From Patagioenas fasciata (lineage: Eukaryota > Chordata > Aves > Columbiformes > Columbidae), in the NCBI RefSeq assembly GCF_037038585.1, contig NC_092520.1:117969001-118033000 (forward strand): 64,000 nucleotides of DNA, read 5' to 3'. Below the pieces are notes generated by a model. The model worked only from the letters and a program-made list of their open reading frames with translations, searched no databases and was not told the DNA's origin. The position numbers and the translations under genes are program-made. Below are positions 35,613 to 48,791 of the stretch, piece by piece. Numbering within the stretch: the stretch's first letter is position 1; every line of letters begins with the position of its first letter.

Positions 35613-38600
35613 AGGTTAGAATAAACCCTGGCACAGTAACAATGTCATACAGAACAGCCACCCATGATTTTGGGCAGGGGCACATTACCTTCTAGAGGTT
35701 CTTTCTAATGGTTATACTGGCAGGGTTATTACCTCTGGGTTATGGATGCAGGCACAGCATTGACTATGGCAGCTCCCATCTCTGCATGAGAATACATGCC
35801 ATGCAAAATTGTCTCATCTACAACCAGTGCACATGTTTCATGTTTTGAGTCCTTCCTCCATCTTCTTCCTCTCCCCTTGGAAAGAAAAATACATGTTCAA
35901 AGATGCCACTTGAGCATGGATGTGAAATAGCGAGAAACCATTTTGTTCAAAACAAAACTTCAAATTTGCTCGATGTGTTCTGCTATCTCTGCTTTGCTGC
36001 TTGATAGAGGAGATAATAAAATTGGAGATAAGAGGAAAAAAAAAAGAAAAAAGGCCTATCATGATCTTTCCCTGTCGTTGTCCCCCCACCCCGCAAGTAT
36101 TGCTTTAGGTGTCACTAAACTTTATTTCTCTTGCTTAATGAGATATTGACTTCAGCAGAATTATTTTGTTGTTCATCCAGCTTGTTGTCTGTACTAATCT
36201 GAATTTATTCATCCCTAATTTAAGTTTGTTTTTCAATGCAGAACTTGGATAAAGTGTGAACCTGACTGACACTTAATTTGCTTTTCATGTGTAGGGGACA
36301 TCAGAGACAGGCTGCAGCCTGTCCTGACTCCACTGTGACAGCTGCCAGGCTGCAGCTCTCCTCAGAGGATAAAGTGGGCTTCTTCCTTCAGTGAAAGACC
36401 AAGGAAAATCTAGTCTTTCATATTTTCATAGCTGACAACTGATAGATGGGGAGAAAAACTGAAAACTTCCACTCACAGACTTGCACTGAAGACAGCAATT
36501 CACACCAGGTGAAAGCAAAATAAACTCAAGGCGCTCTGTTGTAGCACAGTTTTATACTCATGCACAAGAGCAGTGAATCAGAGCATATGCTATAAAACAC
36601 TGAACATTCAGGCTGACCCTTTCTTAGTTGTGAGTGATGGTGTCCCAGTTTGGTCCTTTTGTTGCACAAGTGAACCGAGAAAGCTTCTGCTCTAAAAACT
36701 ACTCAGTTAAAATGACACAAATGGGTTTATATGGGACAGGGGCAGAGCAAAAGACAAGCAGCAGAGATGGGAAGTGCATTTCATCAACAATGCAGGTTGA
36801 TAGAGGTGTGACATACCAACCTCTTGTGAGTGTATGATCCCAGAAAGCCCTTTTTACTTAGATTCTCCAAGACTAATTTATATGACTATTCCATATCACT
36901 GAAGCACCTTCTAGTGTTAGGATGTAACTGAGAATGGGCAAGGAGTTGGCTCAAATGTTGTTTCACTGTAGTTATCTATGGATTGCTGAATGGATTTCAG
37001 AAAAGAAAAGCATGGAAGATAACTATATAGCTATGAAACGTCAATGTAGCATAAAAACTTATTTGTTTACATTTGCGTGCACAGGGGCTCTGTCATACCC
37101 AAACATCAAGACAATGGTGAAATTTTCAGGGAAAGCAAATACAACTTTCCAGCATGATTTTTCCCTATTAGTACCGCATTTTAAACTGAAATAAAGAGAA
37201 AGGAACATCTTGAAAAGATGTTCTGTTAACAAAAGCAGAGTCCTTCTTTCCAGCTCCAAAACAATATGATCTTTCCATGAGCTCTCCCAGCCTCTACTTG
37301 CCCTTTCCAGGTTGCCTTCTAAGAAACACTAAGAAAAAATACCCTAAATGCACGTTCTTCCCCTTTAGATCTAATTTGATAAAAACTGCCACCCTCCATT
37401 CCCCATATGGTAGCTGGTCATGGCCGTCACGAAGTTAACACCGTTACCAGAAATGAGCTTAATGTAACTCAAAACATGTGTTTGCCTGTACAACAGCATT
37501 TTAGGAAACTTTGCTTATATTTCCCCATCCTCAACTTTTCTATGGTTTGTTTGTTTGAAAACAATATCTGAAATTCAATTAAGTTTACTGCAATTCTTAG
37601 AAGGGCCTATGCTTCCTTCTAAAAACAACTCACAGAAGGAAACAAAATGGGGACTATCAGAAAAAGAGACAAAGCTGCTGCTAGTACACAAGATTGTCTC
37701 TTGGGTTTGGATTTGACCTTCTTCCTTTAAGCAGATTTCCTACTTAAGAATATTATTTTGTGCATACCTTAATTCCAGTTAGTCTTGTGCTGAAGAGTTC
37801 TCTCAGCAGTCAGTAATAACTATATGGTAACAAAGCAAGAATACATCCTAGCTGAAGAGTCCTGCCAAAATTAAATGACATTTGTGAAAAAATTGTGAAA
37901 TATTCAGACTCTCCCTAGACACAATGACCTAAGACATCACATTGCTTTGATCATACAGTCATCTTTTAGAGTATTTTTGTGTGATTGCCTTTCTAGATAC
38001 AGGAAATCTTCAGTGTAATTAAAGTCATTAAAAGCCACAAGAACATATTGTTGTTAAAAGCTTGGACAGCTAAGAATGAATGATGTGAATCACATTCCCT
38101 GATGCAAAATCCTCTTCCATGAGGATAGAGGATTACCAGATCTCCAGAGTCTAGAACCCCATCTCTGTCTCCTTTCCAGTAGGAACACCATCTACAGAGT
38201 ATATACATAGGTCTCTTAACTCTCCCCGCAAGATCTGCTTTAAAGCTTCAGTACTACCTGGGACACAAGCAACACTAATGGTAACAGAACAACTACCTTC
38301 TGAAATTTGAGATTCTGATACAATTTTGCAGAAATACAGATAAATGGGAGCCTGAGGGAGCAGAAACATCTTTAACCAGTTGTATGATGGGCAGCTATCT
38401 GGTCAGTGGAAGGGAGTATCATTAAGCATCCATTTATCTCCCTGTTTTCTTTGCCACTATGAAGTCTTCTACAGTTGCAAAAAGCCCTCCCCAGGCCATT
38501 ATATTCCATTCTGGTATAGTGAACTAAGCTAATAGCAGGCAGGATAAAAAGCTGTCACAAAGTGTTCAGCACTGTCTGTTAAGTGTTGAGACAGCATTGC

Positions 38601-40936
38601 TTTTAGGGAGACCCCAAAATTTCAGATGGATGAACATGACATAAGAGTTCTTAGTAAGGCAGGGCAGGTAGATGTGAGTAGTTTCCACTATACTAGAAAT
38701 TCACCTCTAGTCAACATGGGGAAGAAAACAAAGGAGTGAAATCTTATTAAATAAAGTATATGAAAAAATATAAAACAATAGGCATAAAATACAATTATTG
38801 AATTCCAGTGTAGACTTTAAAAATATGTAGGATTACTATAATTTTTTATGATAATGTAAAGAAAAAATATGGGTAAGAAAAAAATTCTCATGCTGTCTTT
38901 TCATCACATTTTTTGTCTTCTGAACAAGTTGAGTTTTGCTATCATGGGCTAGAACAAACAGGTAAATTGTTCAGGTTATAGTTGATTGGGGTTTTTTGTT
39001 TTTGTTTTTTGTTCACAACTCAAACCAGAAAAAAGACTGAATGCATGGAGTTAACTTTTCTTTGTAATTTTATGTTCATAAACTTTTACATATATGGGTT
39101 CACTTGAGAACAAATGAAAAATGTAAAACACGAGAAGACTGACATGAATCGACATATTTCTGCATCAACCAGTAGTATGCAAAGAAAAAGTCTGGGGTTT
39201 GTAAAACCTCATGACATTGAAAAAAGTTTCACTAAGCATTTCCATTTTTGCTACTTTCTCTGTTACTTGAAAAAGTGCTTTTTAACAATTTAGAACTATT
39301 TAAAAGATACGGCTATAAATAAATACACAGCACCAGCTATCATCAGAGTTATTCATCAAGCAAGAGACAGATGTTTACATGTAATCCTTGCATATTTTTA
39401 TGGAGGCAACACTGCTCGGTAAACTTCTCCAACCAGAACCCATTCTGGAAAAGCTGTCAAATGACAGAACCAAAAACTGTATACTGTATGTATACAAATA
39501 CTTACCAGTGTGGTACTTTACAAGTGTTCATAAGATGTAGCTGAAGTCAGATCTTTCATATTTAAAATAAATCTTTGTGAAAAACACACCAATGCAAAAT
39601 GTTGTCAAAAAAAAATCAGATTTAATTTCTCATTTTCCTAAAAAAAAAAAAAAAAAGGCAGGGAGAAAACAATCCCATTCTTAAGAAGAATATTAAGAAT
39701 ATTTTAATATTAAAAATACATCATTAGATCCATGCAGGAATATGAAGTTACAGAAAGTTTCTCAAGAAAGACATTGTCTTTTATGAAGGCAACTCACAGA
39801 TCAGGAAAGAAACACACAGAAGCTTTTAAGCACACAAGTCTGAAGTGGTTGCAGCAATTTCAAGGCTGCACAGAGGCTGCAAACCATTGTTGTGGGTTTA
39901 ACGTAAGTAGGTTCTTCAGAAAGTTGTAGTGAAAAGAGATGTACCAGATGGGAGGAGGAAATGATAAGGTCTTTGTCATGACTTTGTCATAAAGAGAGGG
40001 AACCGATGGCAAATATCAACTTGAATGAATAAAACAGATTGACTGTTGAAGAAAATCTGAATAGATGACTACTATTTTTTGAAACCATGGTAAGCCAGGG
40101 TGACTTGTTGTTTCTTTTAATTTCCATATAGATGAGATAAGGATTTAAGTTAATGTGACCCAGTTTGTTTTCTTTGGGGATAGGGGAGTACAGGGGAGGG
40201 GAGAAGGGGAAGAGATGGGAAAGCAGAGTGTTTGTTTTGTTTGTTTGCTTTTTGTGTGTTTTTAAAGAGAGAACTAGATGTTTTCCATGCCTTTGGGAGC
40301 TCACCAACATTCCAAATGTAATTATACAACATGAATCTCACGTGCTGAAATATGAAGTCTATGCTGGCAATACCTGGAGCAGAGTGGAGGACAGTTTAGG
40401 CAATATACTTCAGTTGTCCTCTGCTGAGCTTTCCATGTGAGCTAAAGGGTTGAAGCTAAATTCTTCCACCTCATTAGATATTCCAAGGAGTCAGTTTTTG
40501 CTGACTTATTTTCTAAGTTTTACAAACATGAAAAATATAAACTTCTAATACTCAAAATAATTCAGCTAAAATCAGGACCTCTAGCCATTTCCTGAATACA
40601 TGACCTGTCCTAATGACTTGCGCATATAGCCTTGCACATGCAAGTTGTTCAACTGAAGTGAATGATACATCAATAGTGGGGAAAAAAATATAAAAAAAAT
40701 AAAATAAAAAGATTGGATCTGGAAGACATATCTTGTGAGTTTCATGGTCATCATTTGAAAGTTCTATAAAGAGTACTAAATTATTCATTTTATCATCTGG
40801 AATAGTCATAAACATTTAGTTTATACTTTTAGCTATTTATAAATTAACTTTTATAAAACAAGATGTAAAAACAGATTATGAAGTTATAAAATAAATTGGT
40901 CTGGATCTTCTCCTTATATTGACATATCTGTTTAAG
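35613..40936. other. Intergenic stretch, no gene seen
   Basis: Unique AT-rich sequence with poly-A runs near 36036-36052 and 39641-39656. An 18-bp perfect palindrome lies at 36306-36323. No coding motif was found. Confidence 0.55.
36306..36323. repeat. Perfect 18-bp palindrome
   Basis: GACAGGCTGCAGCCTGTC reads identically on both strands. A related GCCAGGCTGCAGCTC string lies about 25 bp further on. Confidence 0.85.
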
Positions 40937-40937
40937 A

Positions 40938-41872
40938 ATTATCATAGAATGTCCTGAGTTGGAAGGGACCCACAATCTCATTGAATGCAACTCCTGTCCC
41001 TGCATATGACAACCCCACAGTTCAGAGGGCATTGTCCAGCCAACTTTGTGTCCCTCTTCTGGACATTCTCCAGTAGCTTTTTATCCTTTTAATACTGTGT
41101 TGCCCAGAACTGCACACAGTGCTCCAGGTGAGGCCGCACCAGTGCAGAGCAGAATGGGACAATCACCTCTCTCTCCCAGCTGGCAATGCTGTGCTGGATG
41201 CACCCAGGACACAGTTGACTCTCTTGGCTGCCAGAGCACACTGTTGGCTCATGTTCAACTTGCCATCGATCAGAACCCCCAGATCACTCTCTGCAGAGCT
41301 ACTCTCCAGCATCTCGTTCCCCAGTCTGTATGTACAGCCAGGGTTGCCGTGTCCCAGGTGCAAAATCTATCACTAGCCCTTGTTAATCTTCATGCAGTTG
41401 GTGATTGCCCAGTTCTCCAATTTGTCCAGATCCCTTTGCAGGGCCTTTCTGCCCTTGAGAATGTCAACTGCTCCTCCCAGTTTTGTGTTATCGGTGAACT
41501 TAATATTCCCTCAAGTCCTGCGTCTAAGTCATTTATAAGGACGTTAAAGAGTGCTGGCCCTAAGATGGATCCTTGTGGAACCCCACTAGTGACTGGTCAC
41601 CAGCTTGACATAACCCGATTTACCAGAACCCTTTAAGCCTGGCCCGTCAGCCCATTGCTCACCCCCTGCATTGTGTGTTTATCCAGCTGTATGCTGGACA
41701 TCTTGTCCAGGAAGATATTGTGAGAGACAGTATCAAAGGCTTTACTGAAATCCAAAAAGATCACATCGACAGGCTTCCCTTGGTAAACCAGGTGGGTAAC
41801 CTTGTCATAGAAAGAAATTAAGTTGGTTAAGCAAGACTTTCCCCTCATGAACACATGCCGGCTGGGACCAAT
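40938..41872 (-). pseudogene. CR1 LINE copy with decayed reverse-transcriptase ORF2, minus strand
   Basis: The + strand enters at the CR1 3' end (ATCATAGAATGTCCTGAGTT, GGAAGGGACCC). On the minus strand, ORF2 can be followed from 41854 leftwards: CLTNLISFYDKVTHLV, VDVIFLDFSKAFDTVSHN, then in shifted frames [33 protein letters not shown], and [20 protein letters not shown]. Stops and frameshifts interrupt it, and the F.DD catalytic box is mutated to T-D-N. The 196-codon + strand frame at 41046-41636 is only the antisense of this element. Confidence 0.92.
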
Positions 41873-42589
41873 ACCTAATTAGCATTAAGACTACAGACAA
41901 AACCAATGCCAGGAACAATTAAATACAAGCTTTTTCTTTTTGAGTTGACAAATGCATATTATGGCTTCATTTGCAGCAAATGCTGTAACAGAATTAAGGT
42001 TTTACGTTTGCATGCCCTTTTGAGACTTATAAACCACCGATGAGTCCATCCAGACCAGGTAGTGGTCAAAGCACTCTGAAGGACTCTGAATGTTCTGGGA
42101 GTTATCCCCACTGTGTGGATGGTGTTGTGGCAGTGGCTGAACATAAAATTGCAGCCTGGCAATCTAAAACTGCCAAGGATCCAAAGGTAGAAAGCATCAG
42201 GCATCGCTCTGGCTAAATTTTTTTTTCAGTGTGTTGGTTCTTCACTCCTTCCTCTGTCCTACAGTATGTGGGACTGTTGAATCTACCTGTGGGGCAAAAA
42301 TAGTTCAGTAAAATGTTAATAGTTCTCCACAGTAAGTGTGCTTCTACTAGATGTGCACACGAAGTTTTGAGTGCCAGTATAATCAAAATGAGCATTCATA
42401 GGCTTAGCTAAGCACATGTCTAATTTTACTGAGCTTATTTGATTTTCTAAATCACTTTGGGGCATAAACTGGTATAAATGCAAAAAAAAAAATCATCTAG
42501 TGAAACTAGAATTTTATACCCAGGAAAAATGCCAAGATTCATAACCATTCCCCAGCTAAATTCTTCTTTGCCTTATTTTCTGAATTAAG

Positions 42590-42780
42590 TGGTGGCAATT
42601 ATGTGCCTAATATGCATTCCTAGTTAACATGCTTGCCTCCATAAATTCAGTAATTGCTTATTCAAACAATGCAACAGGCATGTAACACATAATTGGCATG
42701 CACAATTACCTCATTTGCATCAGCAGTCACTGTAATTTCATGTCACACTGATAATGCATGAAATCATGAGTGTATTTTGG
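42590..42780. promoter_or_regulatory. Possible conserved enhancer-like element
   Basis: A dense cluster of homeodomain/POU-type strings: TAATTGCTTATT, ACATAATTGGCATGC, CACAATTACCTC, and the exact octamer ATTTGCAT at 42713-42720, followed by TCATGTCACACTGATAATGC. The composition resembles vertebrate conserved noncoding elements. This is inference; conservation was not tested. Confidence 0.25.
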
Positions 42781-45700
42781 AAGACATTTGAAATCCAAAT
42801 GCAAAACAGAGACACAACATTAGTTTCTAAATCAATAATCTTTTCCTCTCTCTTTAAAAATCTTTTACTTCCACAGTGATTATCTTCATTTCTGTGCATT
42901 TACTTGTGTTTATTTATTCATTTTTGCTTTCCTTAGCTCACTGTATTGTAGTCAGGTCTGTAGAACACTGCAAACAGCTGGTTCCATGAAAGAGGCAGAA
43001 CTCATGTGTTCACCTGTATCAGCTAAATGGTGCTTGTGTTCTTTCATGTATGTTGAAAGAGACCTAAAATTTTCGATAAGCAAAAGCTGGAACATTTTCA
43101 TCCAGGCATGACTACCTTCTGAAAAAGGAAACTTTTCTCTAAACATCATTGATTTAATGGCGATTATGTATTTGATCCTCCCAATTATTGACATTCTTAT
43201 TGCTATTTTTTAACTAAAAACATTTAAAAATGCTTTCACAATTATGATTTATTTTTTGATTTAATGAAATTGGAACTTTGGAGAAATTACCATTTTCACT
43301 TCTGAAAGCTTTTCAATTGGTGACTTAGATACTTTAATAGTTTCAATAGATACCAGTTTAAATAATGTTTTTCATGTGCATTTTGTTTGCTAAGTAAATT
43401 AAGACATTAAAACATTTGTTTTGTTCTGTTTTGTTTTGTTTTAAAAAAAAGACAACTCATTATTGATGGAACTAGTTAAAGGAAGCTGTGCTCCATTTTT
43501 CATTGTGGAGCGCAATACAGGGGGAAAGCAGGGCGTTATAGTAACCAGGTGAAGCACAGGTAACTGTAACCTTGCTGGTGTCTTTAGGCTGGGAGAATTC
43601 AAGCTGGTTCAGCTTTTTCAATACCTACACCTGACTGTACCACAGTTCTCAGCTCAGCTCTACATGAACTCAAATGTTCAGTTTTAAAATTTATCTGGTT
43701 TCCAACTTTTCAGTTACTCAGGATTAAAAGCCATTGTATTTCCCTGTGTTCCCCGAAGTATATCTGCTTGAGATCCATGAAGCTGCTACTCACTAGTCCA
43801 AAATCTAAATTATTGACAGCAGAGTATTAAGTAGATGCTATTTTGTCTTAAGAAGTTTGTGCAGGAGTTCATCCCCACACAGTTTATCCCTGATCTCATA
43901 GTCAGAGATGTGCATTCAAGTGGTTATGTCCTGCCACAGAAGAGGCTGTTTGAAGCCTGAGCACAGAGCTGGAGCTCTCACCCTCCCAGAGCTGCTCCTG
44001 GACCCACAATGGATGAGATCCTGAGGAGCACTAGACAGAGACTGGTGCCAGTGGATGGTGATGCCTCACTGGGAACTTGGATCACTGTGTTCCGGGACTG
44101 CAAATAAATGGGAAGAAGACAAGAAAAATATTTCCACTCTGCAGGTTAAAAAGATAGAAAGAATATCAATAGCATTATAGGATTACTTTATGAATGTGAA
44201 TAATGTAGAAATATGAGACTTAAAAGGAGCAACGAGAAAACTTCCAAAGAACAAAGGCATGTTCTTGCTGCTCTGACTGCCTACTATGGAGAGCCATTGA
44301 ATTATTTTTAACAAATTTTATCCAGTTTACTAACCACATCCACTATTCTCTTGAGGAAAACCATTTTAACTGAAAGATTCAAGGCTGTATACACACCATT
44401 TAAGTGTCAGGGAAACACAAGTTTCTGTTTTTTGATTTCAGGTTCAAAAACCAGAGTTCATCATTTAATATGCCTTACACATTTAAGGAATATTTATTGT
44501 TTATCTCAGTTAATTCTCATTTGACTTCATTTGGACACCCAGGTACTCTGCCAATACAATCTGACTCAGAGGCCAGAATGTATTATTCTAGTACTAAAAG
44601 TCATGCAGTCAGTTCTAGGGCTGTTGATCATGTGCATGCTCCATCTCCTTATACATGAGTCAAACAAAGCACTGGCCACAATGTTGACCCATAACCAGAA
44701 GCTGCAAAAGATGGAGTGGTTTTGCTGTGCAGGTGGAAAAGGCCGCCAATGATCTCTCACTACTGCTGACGTCCCGGCAGTTTCTTTTCTGGTGCACCAT
44801 ATCAAGAACGCTGGGTGGAAAAAAATGAAGAAAGCTCAAATTCTCATGTGCTGCCATTATTTTCATGTGTCTAGGTCACCTGGCACCCATCTTTGCTCAC
44901 ACTTATTACTGCAGAGCTACAGGGACATGTGGAAGAGCAAATCCAAAATCTGAAAAAAACAGCCTGGGCAGGAACACAGACCAAACCCAGATGATACTAT
45001 TGGTTTGTCATTCATCTTGTGCTAACTGTAAGACACAAATAACTTTATTCTGTGTGTTTGCAATTAAAAAGTTGCCTTGTCCCTGACAGAATATGGAAAG
45101 ATATGTGTGCAGTTTGGGATGCCTTAAAACATCCCAGTTGTAACATAGGAGGGACACAGTTCCTTGAACTAACTTATAAAAAGTGATCAATTTACGTGTT
45201 TCATCTGTCAAAAATAACAAATCTTACTCTTGATATTTTAGTTAGTTTACATGAAACCTGACTGGCTTGTGAACCATATTTTCAGGAGTTCTCATTTACT
45301 AAAAACCCCTTGAGACCAAATTTGCTTTCAATTAGCTTACCAAATGCTGGGGGCTTGACTGGCTATTGTTTGTCATTGGAACACGTTTTTTCTTGATCCC
45401 TACAATGACAGCTCTCATGCCAGCCTGCCCCTACAGAAGAGCCTCTGGTCCTCCTTGGACAGCCTCAAGCAGTGAGTGCTTCAGAGAGCTGAGCACTTGC
45501 TAGGGTGCTTCGTCTGCTCCTTTTGAGAATCACAGCATGGGAGATACTTGCTGTTAGTCAGATTGAAATCACCTTTTATTAAATGCAGGTTAAGGTAAAG
45601 TGGAAATATATGTTTTCTGGAGTGCACATTCAAAATAGCTGTTGCCTATAAAATAATTGGGAGAATAAGCGAAGAAAATACACAATACAATCTTCCTAGA

Positions 45701-47750
45701 ACAAGCACAGAACTTAAAGGCTTTGATACCCTCTATTTTCAGCTCTCTGCTCATTGCAGATAACAGTCTTCAGAGTGAACCCTTTCCTGATAAAACACAT
45801 TAACTTCTACAGATAACCTATAGCTCTTCTCGGGGTCCTCCAAAGTTTAAGTAGGATTCAATTCCTCTTCCCAAAGCTTGTATTCTGGAAAAACCCACTG
45901 GTGTTCAAAGTCTTGGAAAACTAAGGACTGTTGCCATCTGTAGCAAATGCTACTAGAGCAGTACAGATATTATTTGCACAAAAAGATCTGTTCATATTTC
46001 CTTGTCTCAATGAGAGGTAGAAATCCACCCCTGTGACTGAGGTTTAGCAACATCTACGACATCTGGGTAGCAACATCAACATAAGGAGATTCTGTTCCCT
46101 ATGTGTTTTCCGTTCACGGACCTGTGCTCTTATATTCTGATTTCTGTACTGCTCTGTAACTGACCTAAGTTCTTGTTGATTTTAATCTTAATTTAAATTA
46201 ACTCAATACCTGACTTCAAGGTCAAGGGAAAACCGTTCAAAATATCATTGGTGTTATCAGATTTCATGCAAGATTTAAACTTGAGAGTACTGAAATATGT
46301 TCAAACAATAATTGCAGTATGGAATATTTTTAGGACAGCATCAACAACAATGGTGGAATGTAGAAGTTTTCAGGAGCAGTGAGTTCAGTTGCTTCATGGG
46401 AGATTTAATCTCTGATGAAAACTAGAATGAGCATCACAAGTCCACAGGGCTCAACTCCCAAGTACCAGTTTTGCAGATTTTTTCTGTGTTTGAATTTAGA
46501 CATGTTAGAGGTGAAAAATGCTGATTCTCAGTCAAACTCTATGTTGAAGAAGAAATGTAGTGATTTGAGAAAGCAAATAAAAATTCTCAAAAGGAGTACC
46601 AACAGAGATCAGTTCCATTTCTGAAAATAAAATGCTGTGTTCTTGGAAGTCATTGCTCATTAGATTCAAAATAATGGAACTGTTAGTATGCTGCAAGTTT
46701 TGGACAGTTAATTCTTGTGAAGAGTTAATCTTATCTAAAAAAGGATAAAGGCAATGCGATAAACTGCCTGATGAATTAAATGAGTGTGGTACCTACATCT
46801 TTCAAAACAAATAACCTGAGATAAGAATTATAATGTTTTCCAAAGATAAGAATCTGCAGTCATCTCAGTACATCCTGAGATCACTGACTACAGAGTCTAA
46901 CATTATTTCACACTGATCAGTTGATTTTTTTTTTTGTTTTTTTTTTTTTGTTTTACATATGTATGGGGTTTTTTAAATGAGATTGGTTCCAGATACCACA
47001 AAAGTTTGCTGTCAACATTTGGGCACAGACAGTAAGTGTGGAAAGCATTTACCCTGTTTCAACACACCCTCCACTGGCAAGCTGCTGAAACACTAACAGC
47101 ATTTCATAGCAGCAATGGGTGGAATCTGCTGGGGTTTAGTTTTTTTCAAGGTAAGTAAGTGCACATTGTTACTGGAACCCAATTTCTTGAAAGTAATTGC
47201 TAACTGGAAGGTTATAAACACTGGTTTTGTTATTGTTGTAGCTCTGAACATCACAGCCATAGAAGAAGCAGCAGGAACCATCTGTCACTTGGTGTTTTCA
47301 AAGGAAATGCTCAAATGACTGTAAACAACAAAACAGATCTATTTGATTAATCTGATTCAGAAGGTCAAATTTGGTACTCAGTAGCAGAAAAATCCAACAA
47401 CTGCATTTTGTCATAACACATGAAAACTACTGCATTCATAAGAAGTTAAAAAATAATATGGAAAAAATAATTCTTAAAGTTCTTATCTTAGTTTCAGCAA
47501 CTTTTATACAACTGCATGTGCAGATGCTTCTCCGGAAGAGCTCTTAAACTGTGTCCTTATCTCCCCCCCATCAATGTCTGCAGCAGTGAGGAGAGAAGGG
47601 GGTGGAAAGCTGGCTGGAAATTCCAGGGTGCATCTCATAGAGTTTCCCAACCATTTGGGACTCACCAATATGCACAGGAGCCTGCAACACCTTATGAGAA
47701 CACTAGCATGAAATCAGCACCTGCCCGATACCCGTCTCATGCCCATCTTC

Positions 47751-47831
47751 TCCATACCTGAGGACCATCTGCATTTTGCAGGCAAAACCCTCCATACCTG
47801 AGGACCATCTGCATTTTGCAGGTAAAATCCT
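47751..47831. repeat. Tandem duplication, two copies of a 40-bp unit
   Basis: TCCATACCTGAGGACCATCT, then GCATTTTGCAGGCAAAACCC, is followed directly by the same 40 bases with only two changes near the end. Near-identity implies a recent origin. Confidence 0.92.
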
Positions 47832-48641
47832 CTTGGCTGTCAACCCACTTGCCCACTTTCCTAGCAGGTTCATCCCACACAGTCCACGCAGTACTGTTGG
47901 GTATGATTACTTTATTCCTTACAGAAGCAAAAGACAGTCAAACCTTATCTTTTCCCTCCATAACCCTTGCTAACATCTTAACCTCTGTTGAAGTTAATTT
48001 TCACACAAGCTGGCTGAATGAGAACCTAATATCATTATAAGCTCCAGAAGCTGAAATGGTGACAGTGATAATTATGAATCTCTACAATAAATAGGTCAAT
48101 GCGCAGTTTCCTCATGTGTGGGACATAAAAGTTTGTTTTCAGAAACAACACTATTTCTCTCAGTACTTGAAAGGCAGGACAGGATTTCAGTAGTGAAGCT
48201 CCAGCCAGTGAATAATTAACTCATGTCTTCAGTCTATGAAGCAGTCTTGAAATGGTCAGTTAACTGCCAGGTCTTCTCCATTAATCCTACATTTATGTTT
48301 CACCACTTTGTCTTGCAAGTTTTGTTGTATGTATTCCAATATAGTTTGAACTTTGAAAGATGAAATAATGCCCTGACATATTCCTGGTGTGGTCTGCTGC
48401 CTGCTACATGCAGCAGGTGAGGACTCAAGGAGACGTGAGGTAGGTGGGACGAAATAGCTGTTTGGTGTGAGAATGAAAGACTGCTAGCCTAGTATTGGGT
48501 CCATTATTTGCTCCTTCTTTTTAACAGTGGAAACACTGGTGGCTAGTTCAACAATACTTATTTTCTCATCTGTGTTTTGCTGTTGCTGTTTGTTTGTTTG
48601 TTTTATTTTCAAATATGGAGAGGGTACAAAGAGAGTAAAAT

Positions 48642-48791
48642 GGTTTTGTTTTGTTTTGTTTTGTTTGTTTTGTTTTGTTTTGTTTTGTTTTGTTTGTGTG
48701 TGTGTGTGTGTGTGTGTTGTGTTTTGTTTTGTTTTGTTTTGTTTTGTTTTGGTTTGGTTTGGTTTGGTTTGGTTTGGTTTGGTTTGTTTTT
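48642..48791. repeat. Compound microsatellite (TTTTG)n-(GT)n-(TTTTG)n-(GGTTT)n
   Basis: About 150 bp: TTTTG pentamers, a GT run at about 48694-48717, TTTTG pentamers again, then GGTTT pentamers at about 48750-48785. The long open frames on both strands here are repeat artefacts. Confidence 0.95.

Larger units (their letters stand above)
41873..48600. other. Intergenic stretch, no gene seen
   Basis: It contains an enhancer-like AT-rich patch (42590-42780), TTTTG units at about 43419-43440, a poly-T tract at about 46927-46950 and the 40-bp duplication at 47751. Many short open frames occur, none with a family motif. Confidence 0.5.

Noticed and set aside
41046-41636. The 196-codon + strand open frame, longest in the window
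   Set aside because: It is the antisense of a minus-strand CR1 ORF2 and 3' UTR; the sense strand shows recognisable reverse-transcriptase segments.
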